A stretch of DNA of 64,000 nucleotides, taken from Xylocopa sonorina. Its lineage: Eukaryota > Arthropoda > Insecta > Hymenoptera > Apidae. This document shows positions 9,701 to 22,986 of this stretch, piece by piece. The notes under the pieces were generated by a model. That model had not been told where the DNA came from, did no database searches, and saw nothing but the letters and a program-made list of their open reading frames with translations. The stretch covers positions 6,749,473 to 6,813,472 of the forward strand of contig NC_135204.1 in assembly GCF_050948175.1 (NCBI RefSeq), written 5' to 3'. The translations under genes were made by a program, and so were the position numbers. Numbering within the stretch: the first letter of the stretch is position 1; each line of letters starts with the position of its first letter.

Positions 9701-12700
9701 TTTTTCAATTGTGATCGCTATCGATTCGGGGACGTTGCTTCGGAATTATTGGGGCTGGACGCAGAGTACTCTTCTTTAGAGCAAGAATTTGTGATGTTTG
9801 TATTGTGTGAGTGAAGTTTTGTTGTATCGATGTGGAGTAACACTTTGATGAGTGACTGTGATAATTTGGTAGCATTCAAATGTTTGCAAAGTATGAATCA
9901 GATAGCTCCAGCCCCAATAAAAATCGTGGGTTCCTAATTGGATTAAGTTTTGACCGACTTGAATGACTCAAGAGCACTGTCAGATATTAAAATTCAATTA
10001 TAATAACGTATTCATCTATAAATATATATAACAATTATTTGTTCGTATAATTTATTCGAATAATTTAAAGAGAATTTATTCAAAAGAGAGTCGGTCCATT
10101 CGAGGCTCTCAGGGCATTCAAGGAATTTTAAGTTGAAAGTGTGCAGATCGAACCTTGACGAGACTAGGCAGCCCGAAAGCTCGCAAGAAAACGAATCGAA
10201 TGTCCATCACTGTCCATCGTCGCCCCCGTCATCGCCGCCACCTCTTCCTATTCTTCTTCCTTCTCCTATCTGTTATCCCACCATCTCCTCTTGGCGCTCC
10301 TGCTGCCGCTTGTACCAACTAGACACTAATTTATTAATACCACTCCGACTGCCACTCTTTCTTACTCATCACGGTTTATTGACTTTCATTGCGATCCCGT
10401 CACCACCGACACGTTTTCGCCTAACCATCTCTACCTTTAACCCGTCCCGTTCTTACTTTTACATTTCGCCGATTGGATCGTCGTAACTCGGACACGTTAC
10501 GACTAGGTTAAATCGCGATTTGTCAAATTTTTTCGCCAGCATCGATGAGAATAAGGAACGCCAGATCACGCGTTGACATGGTTTACTCGAACGATTCGCT
10601 GAATGCACAATGAGATACACGGTTCCTGTCTTTTTTTATCGTTTTTACGTCGCAGTGGTATGTTTTGAGCGAAATCACAGCAGACACGCTCTTATTTTGA
10701 GGCAGCTAGGTAGCAAGCTCTTCACGGGCACTCCTGTTGCCACCGGAAAATCGATATATCGAGCAAATCCGGCGAGTGGGTCATTGTAGTGTTGGCAGGT
10801 TTTAAAGGGAAGGCTGAACGAAAAAGAAAGGAGAGCTTCTGCTCTCCATTTACGTAACGAGCAATCGAATTTCCTATTCTTGCCCCTTTCTATACCTCTT
10901 AATTAATTAACGCCAGAACAATCGAGATTCTGTTTGATTGCGAATAAAGTATTCAGTAAAAATTTACCTAAACTCAACTAAAATAGCTAAAGTACACGCA
11001 AGCTTACATTAACTTTCGCTCGCTTCGAAAAAAACTTGGTTACTCGAGAATAAAAGCTTGCAAAATTAAATTAGATGAGCAAAAGTGTTCTCTCTTAGTT
11101 GGATATCTTCAATTAAAAGTTACATGTTCTTCCGTGCAGAGGAAAAATTAATTTTAAATTCGTACAGGTGTGAAACGTTATTAGATTACAGTCTCTAGCT
11201 TCTACAAACGTGGAATGAAATTTTTAATATGATTGTATATTTTTCATTTGTCCGGCTGTAGTTTCCAATTATGTTCGTACACTCAGAAGGCAGTGGATTA
11301 TTCATTAACTTTTGCCGTAAAAACAGTATAAAGCCGGCTCAAGAAATATTCCAAGTTCATCCCTCAAAGTTTCAACCCTTTGATTGCTCAACAAAAATTG
11401 TTAAAAACACTTTCCTAACAATACAAATTAATTACTTCATCTAATAATATACATTCTTTCTCAATATTTCAATTACTTTTTATCTCGCTCTTTGAAGTTA
11501 CTCCGTTTGCACGATGCAGACTATGAATTAAACGTTTTTTCTTTATGACGCATCGTTTAGACGCTCAAAGGGTTACAGGAACAGTCGTGCCAAGGTAGAA
11601 ATGAAATTCTACGTCAACTAAGAGCGGCTAATGTATCCGGGTCACGAAACAGCAACCGGTGAATCTCGATTCTCGGAATGAAAAGCGATTCGTCGCTCAC
11701 GAATACGTCTCCACGCGCGGGAGCGATTTTATTTAAGACCAGAGGCTGGTTACACGGCCGGAAATCACGTAGGGCGCGCTGCATCGATCTTATCCTTTGA
11801 AGGGAGACGGATTCAATTTGCATAAAGGAAGTTTATCTCCTACGAGCCGAACGTTGCCCGCGCATATCAATGGAAATAGAATGGATTAGTCGTAACCCTC
11901 CGGGATGAATCAGCCTGGTGTAACTATTGTCTACGATTCGTACGCGCTACTTCCTCTTCGTGTACGGGAATTTTGATACGACGATTACCGCTCGATATGC
12001 ATCTGCAGCGTAACCAACAAGTTGGTAGGAGTTTCGAGCCAAGCGTGCAAGAAATTTACGCGACTCTGGTAATTCGTTGTGCACACAGTGAATTAACGCT
12101 AGTGGTTAAAGTAGTAATTAAAACGTAGCAATTTGTATCGAAGATAATGTTTTCGAGAATCTATAAATTTTTGTTCATATACCTCGCAGAAAAGTATGGA
12201 AAATATTTGAAGCTGGATTTTAGTTATATGTTTATCATATTTTTTATAAAATTATAAGTATAAATCGAAGAGGGAAACGCATCTGCGAGCAACGAAGTTG
12301 ATTCGTTTTCAGAGTCAGCCTGCTCCATTAACCGAATTGAATCTTTAAAGACGATCGTGTAATTAGTGCGATTAATAATCCCCGTGCACCGAGTCGTTTC
12401 GTTCCGAGTACGTCATCCTTTAAAAATGTTTCCGTTTTTTGTTTAATCAATCTTTTCTTCTTTTCGAATCGAATGTAGCGTTAAAAACGATCACGGATAA
12501 TTGCTCGCGCGAATCAACGGCACTCTTCTTTTTAATAGCTCTTTGATTCGTTAATAAAGAGGATCGAATGCGAAATGGAGTTGCGTAGGTTCAGTGGTAT
12601 AAAAAAAAGGTGTTAAAAGTTCGCAGTTGAGAGGAATATTTATCCTGGCTATTTTTGCGTTAATACTTTAACTCGTCTTTGCATTCCTATTTCGCATATG

Positions 12701-15700
12701 ACAATTGATTCTATTCTAAAAATAAGCGACAGTGTGAAACTCCGACATTGTCAGAGCAATTTCTGAATTTAACGCGATCGGTGACTTAATTAATTCGAGA
12801 TTAATCAACGCGAGACCTTCGACACTCTTTCAGCAAATTGCAGCCACCATCCTCCATCGGTTCTGCAAATTTCGTCTGACAATTCAACAGACTTATCCTC
12901 ACCTATTTCCATCCAATTCAAATTTTCCTTCACGATATTAGCTTCGATCTATCCTCTAACTCCTACGAACTTTCTATCATTTTTATATCAAATTACTTAC
13001 ACTTTTCGAGCATAGTCATAAGAGATCGTCGTGAGAAACAGATATTTAATAAGAAAGTCACTTTTAAATAAACACATCGACCATCGTTCACTCGCGATAA
13101 ATAGAAATTCTTATTCTAGAATCGTCCATAATTATGCAGAGAATTTTCTTTTTATAATTGTCGGCGATAGAAAATGAAAAGAAAAAAAGCAATCGTTTAG
13201 GCGACTGTTACGTCCACCGATCGCTCGAAGTGCGCGTCGCGACGGAATCGCGCTTACGACTGACACATTAACTCATTCCCCAAGCCGCCGTGCTGCTACC
13301 AGGCTTTTCCTCCACCCACGCGGCCAACCGCGTATCAATTGAGGGTACTATCACGAGGTCTAGTTCTGTAGAAGGTGTCTCGGAAGTGTCCGGTTAACTC
13401 GCGAGTTCCTTCGCGAAACTCCGTTCAATTGGCTATCAAGAATGTTTGTTGGTGGTTAGCGGTACCGCGGGCTAAATGAAAATTATTATCGTCGCGTTGC
13501 ACAGGGTGTTACACTTTTAAGTGCAGACAGCGATCGTCTTCGTAATGGTTAGTCAGTCGAAGAAGTATCTCGAATAACCCTTGTTTCGTTTTAGAAAGGG
13601 ATGTACTTCGACATGAATTATTTTTTGTACGTGGGTGTTTGAGGATCGTATCAAGGTCAATGTATTAATCGATGTAGGCAGTAATTTCTCGTAAAAGTGC
13701 ATTTGCAGGATAATATGAGCGATGGTAACTTGTTTATTTTGCTGTAGGTTGTAAAAAAATGTCCATTTAAGAATTATTGTTTACATTGTTGGGTGAATTG
13801 AATATCGAGGCTGTTGAGCATTAATAGCCCTTTCGTCGTGGACGAAACGCGACCTTCCAATTCTCGTCTAATAACCGGTCACATGTGCGCTGGGTCAATT
13901 TATCCATTATCTTGTTGTGAGATTTGTTTATTACACTTCTGACGATTGTCGGGTGACCACATAAGATACATTTTTCTTTTTCGTGTATCTATGTCCTGTT
14001 TTTTTTTATGGTATGAGACTAAACAATGTTTCGTCTAATGATACGAAATCATCTATTAATTAAGTTTAAACGCTATACTGTAGTATATTATTTGATTGAA
14101 TTTAACAAATTGATGTTTAACAGTGTCGAGATAATCATATTGTAATTTAATGTAATCTATTACTTCAAAATTATGATATTATGTAGTCGAAGTGATTAGA
14201 TATATTAGGTAATTATGTACAGTGACATTTAGTAGCAGTTCGTAGTAATTAAATTTAATTTCGTCTAATTAGATGCAACTGCATCCTTGATTCCATTTGT
14301 ATTTATCTGAGGTCCAATTTGTTGACACGTTTAATGTGAAAAACTAACAAGGAATCGTTAATTGTCCCCGTACGATTATTGATCCCGAAATTCCTCGATT
14401 TAACGCGTTTAGCGGCCGCTTAATAAACGAGCTGTAACAATTACGCGATAATTATCGCTAAAACGCTTGACCTACATGTTGCACCGCGTTTCACTTAGCC
14501 GTGCGCCGCGAAACTGTTGTTCAGCGATGTCGAAATTAGTTAAAAATGTGACGTCGGTGATTCTTGCTCGCACACCACGTGCACATTCGTAATCATGCCG
14601 ATTGAATAACGAACGCATGGTAATTACATGCCGAGGGAGTCTCGCTTCTTTTTTTATTATAAGTTAAGTAACCTTCAACTTCGGTGGAATATGTCAGAGG
14701 ACGAAGATATGTATAAAATCTGGAGGAAAGTATGTGCGATGACAGGTGATGATGAAACTTGGATGATAACTTACTATTTGATGCATTAAACGATTTAATT
14801 TAGCAACGATTAAGTAAAATGCAAGAATATGTATACAGGACGATGCAGTTGTCCTTGCGAAATTTCTTATGCAGGACACACGCAACGAACGCATGCATTA
14901 TGCATGTGTTAGTCGCATGGTTCAGCGAAATGTTGAGAGAAATTACGATGCAACCGAAAACGACTGAGAAGAACTTACGGGGTGTGTGGAAACTAAAAGT
15001 CACGGAGTGGAATTCGTGAAGGAATCGCAGGACGAGATCTTCCGAGTTATGCTCGGACCTTGACACTTGGCAACCAAGAATAGAATGAGATGTTAAATGA
15101 ATAAAAATAGTAGCGCATGCAAGAAATACCGTCAGAGAAATTATTAAGCTTTTAAAAAACGTGTGCAGTAGTTTTACTCATATACACATAGAGAAGTTCA
15201 AGTAGCAATATGTGTTTCGTAATTTGATTTTTTATTTAAAAGTGTTGTGAAAATTATTTTCATACGGTTAGACATTACAATTTGCACTTTTCACGTTTAT
15301 TTAAGGTTATATCATAGAAAACACTGTGCAGTTGTCCTTTGTAATGGGTTTTGTATTAAATCGCTTTAGCTAAGGGTGGAAAAGGGGAGAGGCTATTTCT
15401 TTTTTTTCTTAAGACAGTTTGCAGGTGATTTGCGCGACTGAATTCAGACAATGGGCTCCGTTAATTGCTTCTGCTTTCTTGATGTCAAGAAACAAGTGAA
15501 AATTCAGAGCATTTTAAAGCCTCTTTCAAACCTCTCGGCTTGATATCGCATTGTTTAACGATAGATAGTAGTATCGTCTTACCTAGATTTCGCTACATTT
15601 ACACTTTTCTGCATTACTCTGCAAAGAAGTTGTACATTTTGCAGCGATGCAAACTGAGATTGGTGAACGTATCGATTCAACAAGTGTCAAACGTCACGAA

Positions 15701-15999
15701 CTGTCTGACGTATTACGTCCTTTACTACTGTTTGCGTAACCGTGGAAAAGACGATTGAGCGGTAAGAAGGAATTAGATTCTGACTCGTTGCAATGAATTG
15801 CTGCGATCAAACTAATTACGATTATAGTCTATCTTTGATACAGCCTGTTTGACACTTAACCTGGTATCCATGAAACATAGAGGAGTTTACCTCTAAATAA
15901 TACTTACCCTCGCGTCGTTTCCATGGCGTTTTCAATCTCTTTTCTTCGTAGTCGAATTACCTTGGATGTGTGAAATGAGTCGAAAGTAACAGCAGAAGT

Positions 16000-16025
16000 T
16001 TTATTAAACTTTGCATACATTTATT
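16000..16025 (-). terminator. Paired AATAAA signals, possible distal slit 3' end
   Basis: Two AATAAA hexamers on the minus strand at 16000-16005 and 16020-16025. If used by slit, they would end a 3' UTR of about 6.2 kb. In AT-rich DNA such hexamers are common, so this is weak. Confidence 0.2.
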
Positions 16026-17689
16026 TCATAGCGTCCGTACTCCGAGAATTTGTTACATTATATAAACATAGACATTTCGTTTTTACGCTAGCATCTAGGT
16101 CGATATACCTACGTAGTGTCGAGCTATAATACTTCTAGGCATGCAGTATTCCACGTACTTCTCCTGCGCTTCTTCTGCCTTCGCTTCCCACTTTATTCGG
16201 TGAAGCGTGCTGCGCGTTAAAGACACGTATGTACTCGAATCCTCCCGCTGCCCATTCAGACCGGCTAGCCTCACGTTACGTTCCTCATTCATACGTTCTT
16301 ACATGTCTGCTCATACGTGTACGCTATTCCCTTTTCCGTCCGCCGCCGGGCGACTCGTCCACCTCTTCGACAGATTTCTTCTGAAATCGTTGCAACTCAA
16401 AACCAGTTGAAAATTAAGGGTGCAAAGTATCCAATCACAAGAATAATCGATCAGCTTCGATATTAAAATTTCAGTTTAGCTCTAGATTCGTGGCGTTAAG
16501 TATGCGATGGTATTTGCAGTGAAACATTGAACGAGTGTGAACATTTCATTCGGAAACATCGAACTAAATTCGATTACGGGAGGAACAAGTATGAATCGCG
16601 TTCAGGAATGAAGAGTGACGGAGTCGTTAACTCGGAAGATGGAGGAGTCGCGATCCCGGAAATTTACATCGATGCGAACAATGCGAAGCATTTGCCCTTA
16701 CTTCGTGCGCCGCGGAACAGAATCACTTATCACAGAATCTCGCGCGGAATTAGTCGAAGCTAAAAGTTGAAGTGCAGCGAGTTCCCAATAAAAGCTAGAG
16801 AACACGGTCGCCCTCTGTCAGAAGGTTCAAATATTTTACAGAAAGTTTCCCAACCGATTCGTTTGGGAAACTGAAAGGTTAACGACGATCTACTTCTACG
16901 TCAGAGATTGGAAAGTGCGATTTATCGACTAACACGTGAAGTAAAAGGAACTGCTTCTTGACGCTCTTATCCACGCTAATGCTCTACACGTAAAATATAG
17001 CAATCTTTCTGAATTTAGCGTCTGATACTCTGGCTTTAGGAAACATTTGTTTCACTATGATCGAATAGTAAAAAATAGATTAGAAACAGAACTAAATCGA
17101 TAATGTTAACGTTATGCATAAGGTTCGTGCACGTGAAATCTTTTCGGATCGAGCATCCGCAGTATTCTGAGGAAATGAAGGAAATAAAGTAATCACCAGT
17201 CGAGAATATCGAGAAGGAACAATAATAATTATATTTATTACGCAGTTTACAGTTATTTTAGGTAGTGAGTTGAGTCGACGAAACAAATGCTTCTCTCCAT
17301 TTACGTTTCCCCTTTCTGCCCCCGAAAAAACGAAACGAGCTGCACCCCGGGCGGCAGCGACCGCGCGCGCCGACCCTCCCTTATCCTTTCACGATTAATA
17401 TACATTCGTAGACTGGTCCGAGAACGAAAGCATTTGCTATACTTTAAGCGTAAGACTCTTAAAACTGGTATACTTCAGTCGCATGCGCTATTAATCCACC
17501 GATTCCGTGAAATATATTAAGGTTTCTCGTTAAAGTAAATGTACAAATATAACTCGTTAGGAATTTCGAGCAATCACAAGTCTCGAACACTTCTTCTATC
17601 CACGTTCGTTTTACAATCGAATCCCTCGATCGCCTCTCATCTCAATTATTGTCCAGTATAGACGTTATGCTTCGTAGAAAACCCTATAT

Positions 17690-17830
17690 CTTTTTCTCCC
17701 TTAACTCTTCTTAACCCCGTCCCATCCCCTTGTTTTATCGCCCACCCCTTCCCCCAGCTTCCTCCTCTATCTCACCCTCCCCCCCCCCCTCTCTCTCTCT
17801 CTCTCTCTTTTTCTCATTATTCTTCCTTCG
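17690..17830. repeat. Polypyrimidine tract with C11 and (CT)10
   Basis: About 140 bases almost free of purines on the plus strand. It contains a run of 11 C (17779-17789) followed by (CT)10 at 17789-17808 and a T-rich end. Simple sequence with strong strand asymmetry. Confidence 0.85.
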
Positions 17831-20800
17831 CTCTTGTTAAACGTCCCGCGCGATGTTTAATCTCGTTGCAAGGAGAATTACTCGCACCGCTGTGTTTGGT
17901 CGAATGCGGGATTCATTAATGACTACGGCCCTCGCCACTTCCTTCCGTGTAACCGGCAACGTTGGCACCGGCTTTCAGACACGTTCCTCGGTCTCAGCCA
18001 GGCCTCTGTGTGTCTTTTTTAGTGTCTTTCGGTTTTTGCTTTCAACGAAATCGAGCAGCTTTCAGAAATTCGACGATCATTTTTTTTTCTCCATGACAGT
18101 AAACGTTGTTGTTATTTTTTGTAATTTCATTTAGCAATTTTGTTATTTCATTTACAATTTCTTGAGAGCTAAATTGAAACGAGAGTATCAGCGTTCACGA
18201 ATTTTTTAGAATAATCGAAGAATAGTTTAAAGTAATGTCATTATTATGGAAAATGAGTCCTGTGTCTGAATAGTACAACAGGTTCTACTGTAAAGGCAAT
18301 CATGACCTGCATTACCTTCTGTGATACAATCGGGGTATTCCCCGATGAAGTCTAGACAGAGTTATCGATCGAATTCATCAGTCGATAAGGTAAATTGGAT
18401 CCATAAGAATTCTGAAAACTGTTCGATCATGTCTCTCGATCCTGTTCTCGATTTGATTTACAAGTGTTCAATGGATCACACGTTGCTCGCCATCATTTTT
18501 ATGTTCTATAAAATTAGGAAATATATGTTACATATATTTAAATTTTTGAAACTCATAAGATATCACGTGAACCGGGAAAATTGAATATTCTTTACGATAA
18601 ACTAATTCGTCGAATTATGAGATAATCAATAGTCGATTGGCGAATAACGTGGGTTAACAACAACAATGTTCAGTAATCATTAATTGTGAAACGAAACGTT
18701 GAATCGCGAGGAAACGAATTCCGAAACGCAACGCGGTAGGCAACTTACTTTACTATTAATACTATAAACTCGTAAAATACGTTGCTATGGTACACCTATT
18801 ATTTTCTTCTACGGCATACAAAGAGATAAATCAGCAACCATAAGTGACACATTCGACGGTGCTATAATATTAATCCTTACGCCTCGCTGTTTCGTCTGTT
18901 CGGTTTCGCTCGAAACGGATACGGGTACACAGTAAAATAATTGTGTCGTGGAGAATACCATAAAACGAACGCAGTTACAAAAATTTTTGCATCGAAGATG
19001 CTAATACAAGAATAATAGACGTAAAATTAAAATATTAGTTTTTCGTGCGCAAAAGATATAAAATTATACAATGACTAATATATATATGTATACGATCTAA
19101 TATAATCTAAATGTAATAAGAAAGGTTTCCTTCATACTCATTTGACCCCCTTCCGGTACGACTTTCGATTATAATTAGTACCTTCTCGATAAATATTTAT
19201 TACTCATAAATATTTTCGTTCATTTTACACTTTCTACAAAAAATGTGATATTATAAACATAGAAAATTGTACGATGCATATAACTTGCAGTATAACTCTA
19301 CGTTAACTTAATCCTTACGTATGCATATAAATGTTACGTATCGTATAATATAAAATATGAACGAAACTAATAAATTATTCAACGCAAAGACTGGGGAATC
19401 GCAGTCGTTCAACTCGTTTGTCGTGCAGTCGTCGATTTCGTTGTCGGAGAAACAAGGGGCTCGTACCGAAAGGGTGTAAACAACGCTGAACACTGTGCAC
19501 GTACTGCTGAGTATTTTGCCGGGTGATCAAACCCTTTGCACTCCAAATTTTCTTCTCTCGTAAATCAACCATGGAAAAGAAAAGAAATGGTAAAAGAATT
19601 GCAATCAAAATTCAAAGTGCAAAGGGCTCTATCGTGCTTCTCAAACAATCCATCTGCCTTGAAAAAATCCTGTCCTACAAGAAGAGTGTCTGAAAGTGCA
19701 AGAAGAACAATCGGTCGATAACAATGTTGCCCTCCTTAACTTGATTATGGTCCAGATTGACTGTTTCTGAGCATTCTAAAGAAATGATCTTTCTCAAGAT
19801 CAATGAATTACACTGTTTCTGAAGTTCCACGATAGTTATGTTCAAAGACTGAGAAACTGAAATTCTAATTATTTCGAAGTTTCTTTCAATATAAATAATT
19901 CGTAGATAGATTTTGGTTAAGGAGGGTAGAATAGATCCGGTCAATGTTTTATCCGGATCGTACGGGTGACGACGAATAAATATACGACTTAAATACTGGC
20001 AGTGTGGAAGATGCAATGCAGTTATCCGCAGAGTAGGTACACGTTTCTAAATTAGCTACGCGAAACGATTAAGAGGGTATTAAGTAGTTTCGAACGAATC
20101 GCACCTCTGCGCGATGAAAACAATCGCGGAAACCATCGTCGACGCTCGATTGTTTAAATAATTGCGATCATACAAAAATAATTACGCGGTCCTCTGCCCT
20201 CTTGGGCGTAGGGATTGTTCCCGAGTTACGTTAGTTAAGCCAGGTTTCCACCTGCGAAAACCATTGCCATTTGTTGTAAATGGCATCAGGGTATACTTGG
20301 TGGCGATAGTATTTACACGTGGGAAACTGGCTTTATTCTCGTCTCTCTCCTTCGTCCATTTACAAATCGTCTTTTGGGATCGACGAACTTTCAAACCTTG
20401 CCTTTTTCCTTCAACACGACTCTCGGCAAGTGCAATTCGCACGACAGAACCTCGAAGACAGTACCTTAGGCCGTGGAATGAAAGATTCGAGGCTCGAAGA
20501 GTCGCTATTGGTCTACCCTAGGGACCTTAAATTGTCTTCTCCGATTTCTTGCCTTTTTTAGTTTAAGCATTGCAATTTATTTTAAGCTAAAATTAATTGT
20601 TTTCTTTTTTCAAGTACAAAAACGTAGTTATCATTACGAATTATTAGCAAGTACAAAAATAACTAAAATCGTGGGGCAATGGAGCACACGAAAGAGGCAA
20701 GAAACATAATACGTCTTTTTAAATATACACGTCCCTTCGCTCCGTGAAATTATTCCACTAAATATACCGAGAGGTTAAATATTCATAGAGAGGAGATATC

Positions 20801-20939
20801 TGCCTTAAACGATAGAGGGTAATCGAAATACGCAACAACAAAACGAGACGGCCCGAAATGGAAATGTTTGTCGATCCATTTTCAGTTATCCTTGCGTGTG
20901 TTTCGCTCGAGAGTCATCTGCCAGACATCGATCGTTTTC

Positions 20940-20954
20940 TTTTTTTTTTTTTTT
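20940..20954. repeat. T15 homopolymer
   Basis: Uninterrupted run of 15 T in intergenic or slit 3' UTR DNA. Confidence 0.9.
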
Positions 20955-21564
20955 CGCGACCGGTGTGAACGCAACTGCCTGTTCGAGAACTTGTTTGATT
21001 CAAACGTTTACTCAGAGGACAATAGACCTAACAATCCATCAACTTCCACGATTAACTGGTTAAGTTATTTTGTTCAGAAGAAACACGAAACTCGCTATAC
21101 ATCTTTAATACTTACGCGAATTATTCGTTTACGCCGTATCATTTTCACCGTTCGATCGAGCCGCGTTCAAATGTTACGGTCGCGTAATCGTCAGGACCCG
21201 GAAAGTAGTTGCGCGAAGCTCAGAGCACGCCAGGCGGCAAGCGTTCGCCGTTCCACTTTCCGCTGGAACGTTTTTTTTTTATTTTTGGTACATCGAAAAA
21301 ACCGAAGCTTATGACACTAAACATTCAACGAAGGTGAGAAACTCGATTAACAACATCTCCTAGACGATTATCCTCGAAATTTTACGCTCGCCGTTTCGAT
21401 TTCCAAGCTAAAGTGTACCCTCCCGATCCACGACGCTCGAAGCACACCAAGAGCGTCGAACGGGGGAGGAATTAATCTTGTGTGAGAGATTGCGAAGGTT
21501 AAGCGTGAATTTTTTTTTCTTTTTCTTTTCTTTACAATTCGATCGTAACTTGATTCACCAGCAC

Positions 21565-21591
21565 CCACCACCACCACCACCACCACCACCA
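21565..21591. repeat. (CCA)9 microsatellite; (TGG)9 on the slit strand
   Basis: Nine perfect CCA units, followed at once by a short (GTC)n run at about 21594-21606. It lies about 630 bases downstream of the slit stop codon, so in the slit transcript, if the 3' UTR reaches it, it reads (UGG)9. Confidence 0.9.
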
Positions 21592-21954
21592 CTCGTCGTC
21601 GTCGTCCATTAGATCTATTTCACACTGAGCGAACGATTCTGCGCGTGGTTCCCCGAAGAACGCGTGCTCGTTCTGCGGTCCATGCACACCATCTCGTATC
21701 TTCACTCGCCACTCGAAAAATCGGTTGAACATACGAGTCGATTAATATAATACCTAGAGCGTCGTATGCGTCGATACTGTTCTCTGCCCGAATATCTATA
21801 GTCGATAGTCCATAATCCGCACCGTACGCACAATATAATTCTTTTCTTCCACGTTCTTCGAATAATATATCACACTGAGCCGGCTTGTGTGCTGTTTTGC
21901 GAGTATGTGTCCATCATTTACTTGTTCTTTTCCCTTATTGTTTTTTTTTTTTGT

Positions 21955-21960
21955 TTTATT
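21955..21960 (-). terminator. Candidate proximal polyadenylation signal of slit
   Basis: AATAAA on the minus strand, 260 bases after the slit stop codon, next to a run of A (minus strand). It would give a short 3' UTR. Other AATAAA signals further down (for instance at 16000-16025) leave room for longer 3' UTR forms. Confidence 0.35.
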
Positions 21961-22219
21961 TTTTTGCTGTTGATGTATGTCTTCGACCTGGCAGTGTCGT
22001 TGCGTGGACCCAATGCTTTCGTTACGGGTATCACGAGGATGCGACGAGGTGGACTGGCATTCGATGATCCGCGATCAACTCTCGCCACATCGCCCGCGAG
22101 CGTAGAAAGTTCGAATTGGGACACTGTCTTCTCGGTTCTACGGGGTTCCCTCTCGGTCTCGATACGTCTCGACGCGTATTTATGGAACACCTGTGGCGCC
22201 CGACGTCCCTCGCTCCTGG

Positions 22220-22986
22220 CTAGTAGCATTTCCGGGTGCACGTGCACTTGCGCACCAGATCGACGTCCTTAGTGTACCGTATCCCGTCGGCGCAGATCAG
22301 TCGTACCTGTATTGCGTAATTCACGGTCGATTATTCAAGCGAGAGGATTGCGTGCGATACCCTACGGTGTTGAGAATTCTCTGAATCGATCAAATTGCTT
22401 GGTTTCTAGTGTTTTCGAGTTAATTCGATTAAATTTTGGCAACGAGAACGGGATATCGAAAATGTATACGTAGATAATAGTTTGCGTCGGGTATGTCTGA
22501 CCGTAGCGCGGTTCGTATTACTGAACTCTGACTCTATCGCTGTGAAACGAGCTTTCTGGTAATTGTTGAGACGGAACCGGTACTTCACGTGATTAAATCG
22601 TACCTTGCGTCGTTTCGTTTTCCGCGGCAGGCAGCAGGAGTTGCCACAACTACCCCAACACTTGGCGAGCTTCACTGGTCGTCGACTCCGACATCCGTTC
22701 TCGCTGTAATACTCTCTGGTATGTTCCTTGCGACATGTCGGTGCTGTAACAAGAGAACATTGATTTTATATTCCTCTTCCACGTTATCTTCGCTTGTATC
22801 GTTCTGTTTAAAGTGCCCTATTAATATTCGTAATACCTTTCTCGCAATACCGTCCCTGCCATCCAGTTTGACACCGGCACGTGTATCCGTTTCCGATCGG
22901 CGATGGCACGCATTGCGAGCCTTTTCTACACTCGTGTCCCGCACATGGATCAGAAATTATCGTGTCGGGTCCTGTCATGATGATGT
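22220..22986 (-). CDS. sli: slit EGF7 and C-terminal cystine knot (CTCK)
   Basis: Exon 22837-22986 encodes EGF7 (DPCAGHECRKGSQC, YTCRCQTGWQGRYCE). Exon 22604-22743 starts the cystine knot (TCRKEHTREYYSENGC, KCWGSCGNSCCLP, KTKRRK). The last exon, 22220-22306, is only 87 bp; it encodes VRLICADGIRYTKDVD, LVRKC and the terminal TCTRKCY before TAG at 22220-22222. The basic KTKRRK patch next to the phase-0 junction and the KCY end match fly Slit. Ten cysteines are present. The penultimate motif reads KCTC where KCGC is usual. Confidence 0.94.

Larger units (their letters stand above)
9701..21900. other. Intergenic DNA between slit and axo, with distal slit 3' UTR
   Basis: No credible coding exon on either strand. 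Mostly AT-rich, with CG-richer patches near 10200-10300 (pyrimidine-rich), 11600-11830, 13200-13500 and 17320-17380. It holds a long pyrimidine tract (17690-17830), a 15-bp T run (20940-20954) and paired minus-strand AATAAA signals at 16000-16025. The right part is probably slit 3' UTR. The rest could carry regulatory elements for either gene, but none can be recognised by eye. Confidence 0.6.

Noticed and set aside
16201..16300. tRNA-like T-loop (TCGAATCC)
   Set aside because: No matching D-arm, anticodon stem or acceptor stem could be formed around it.
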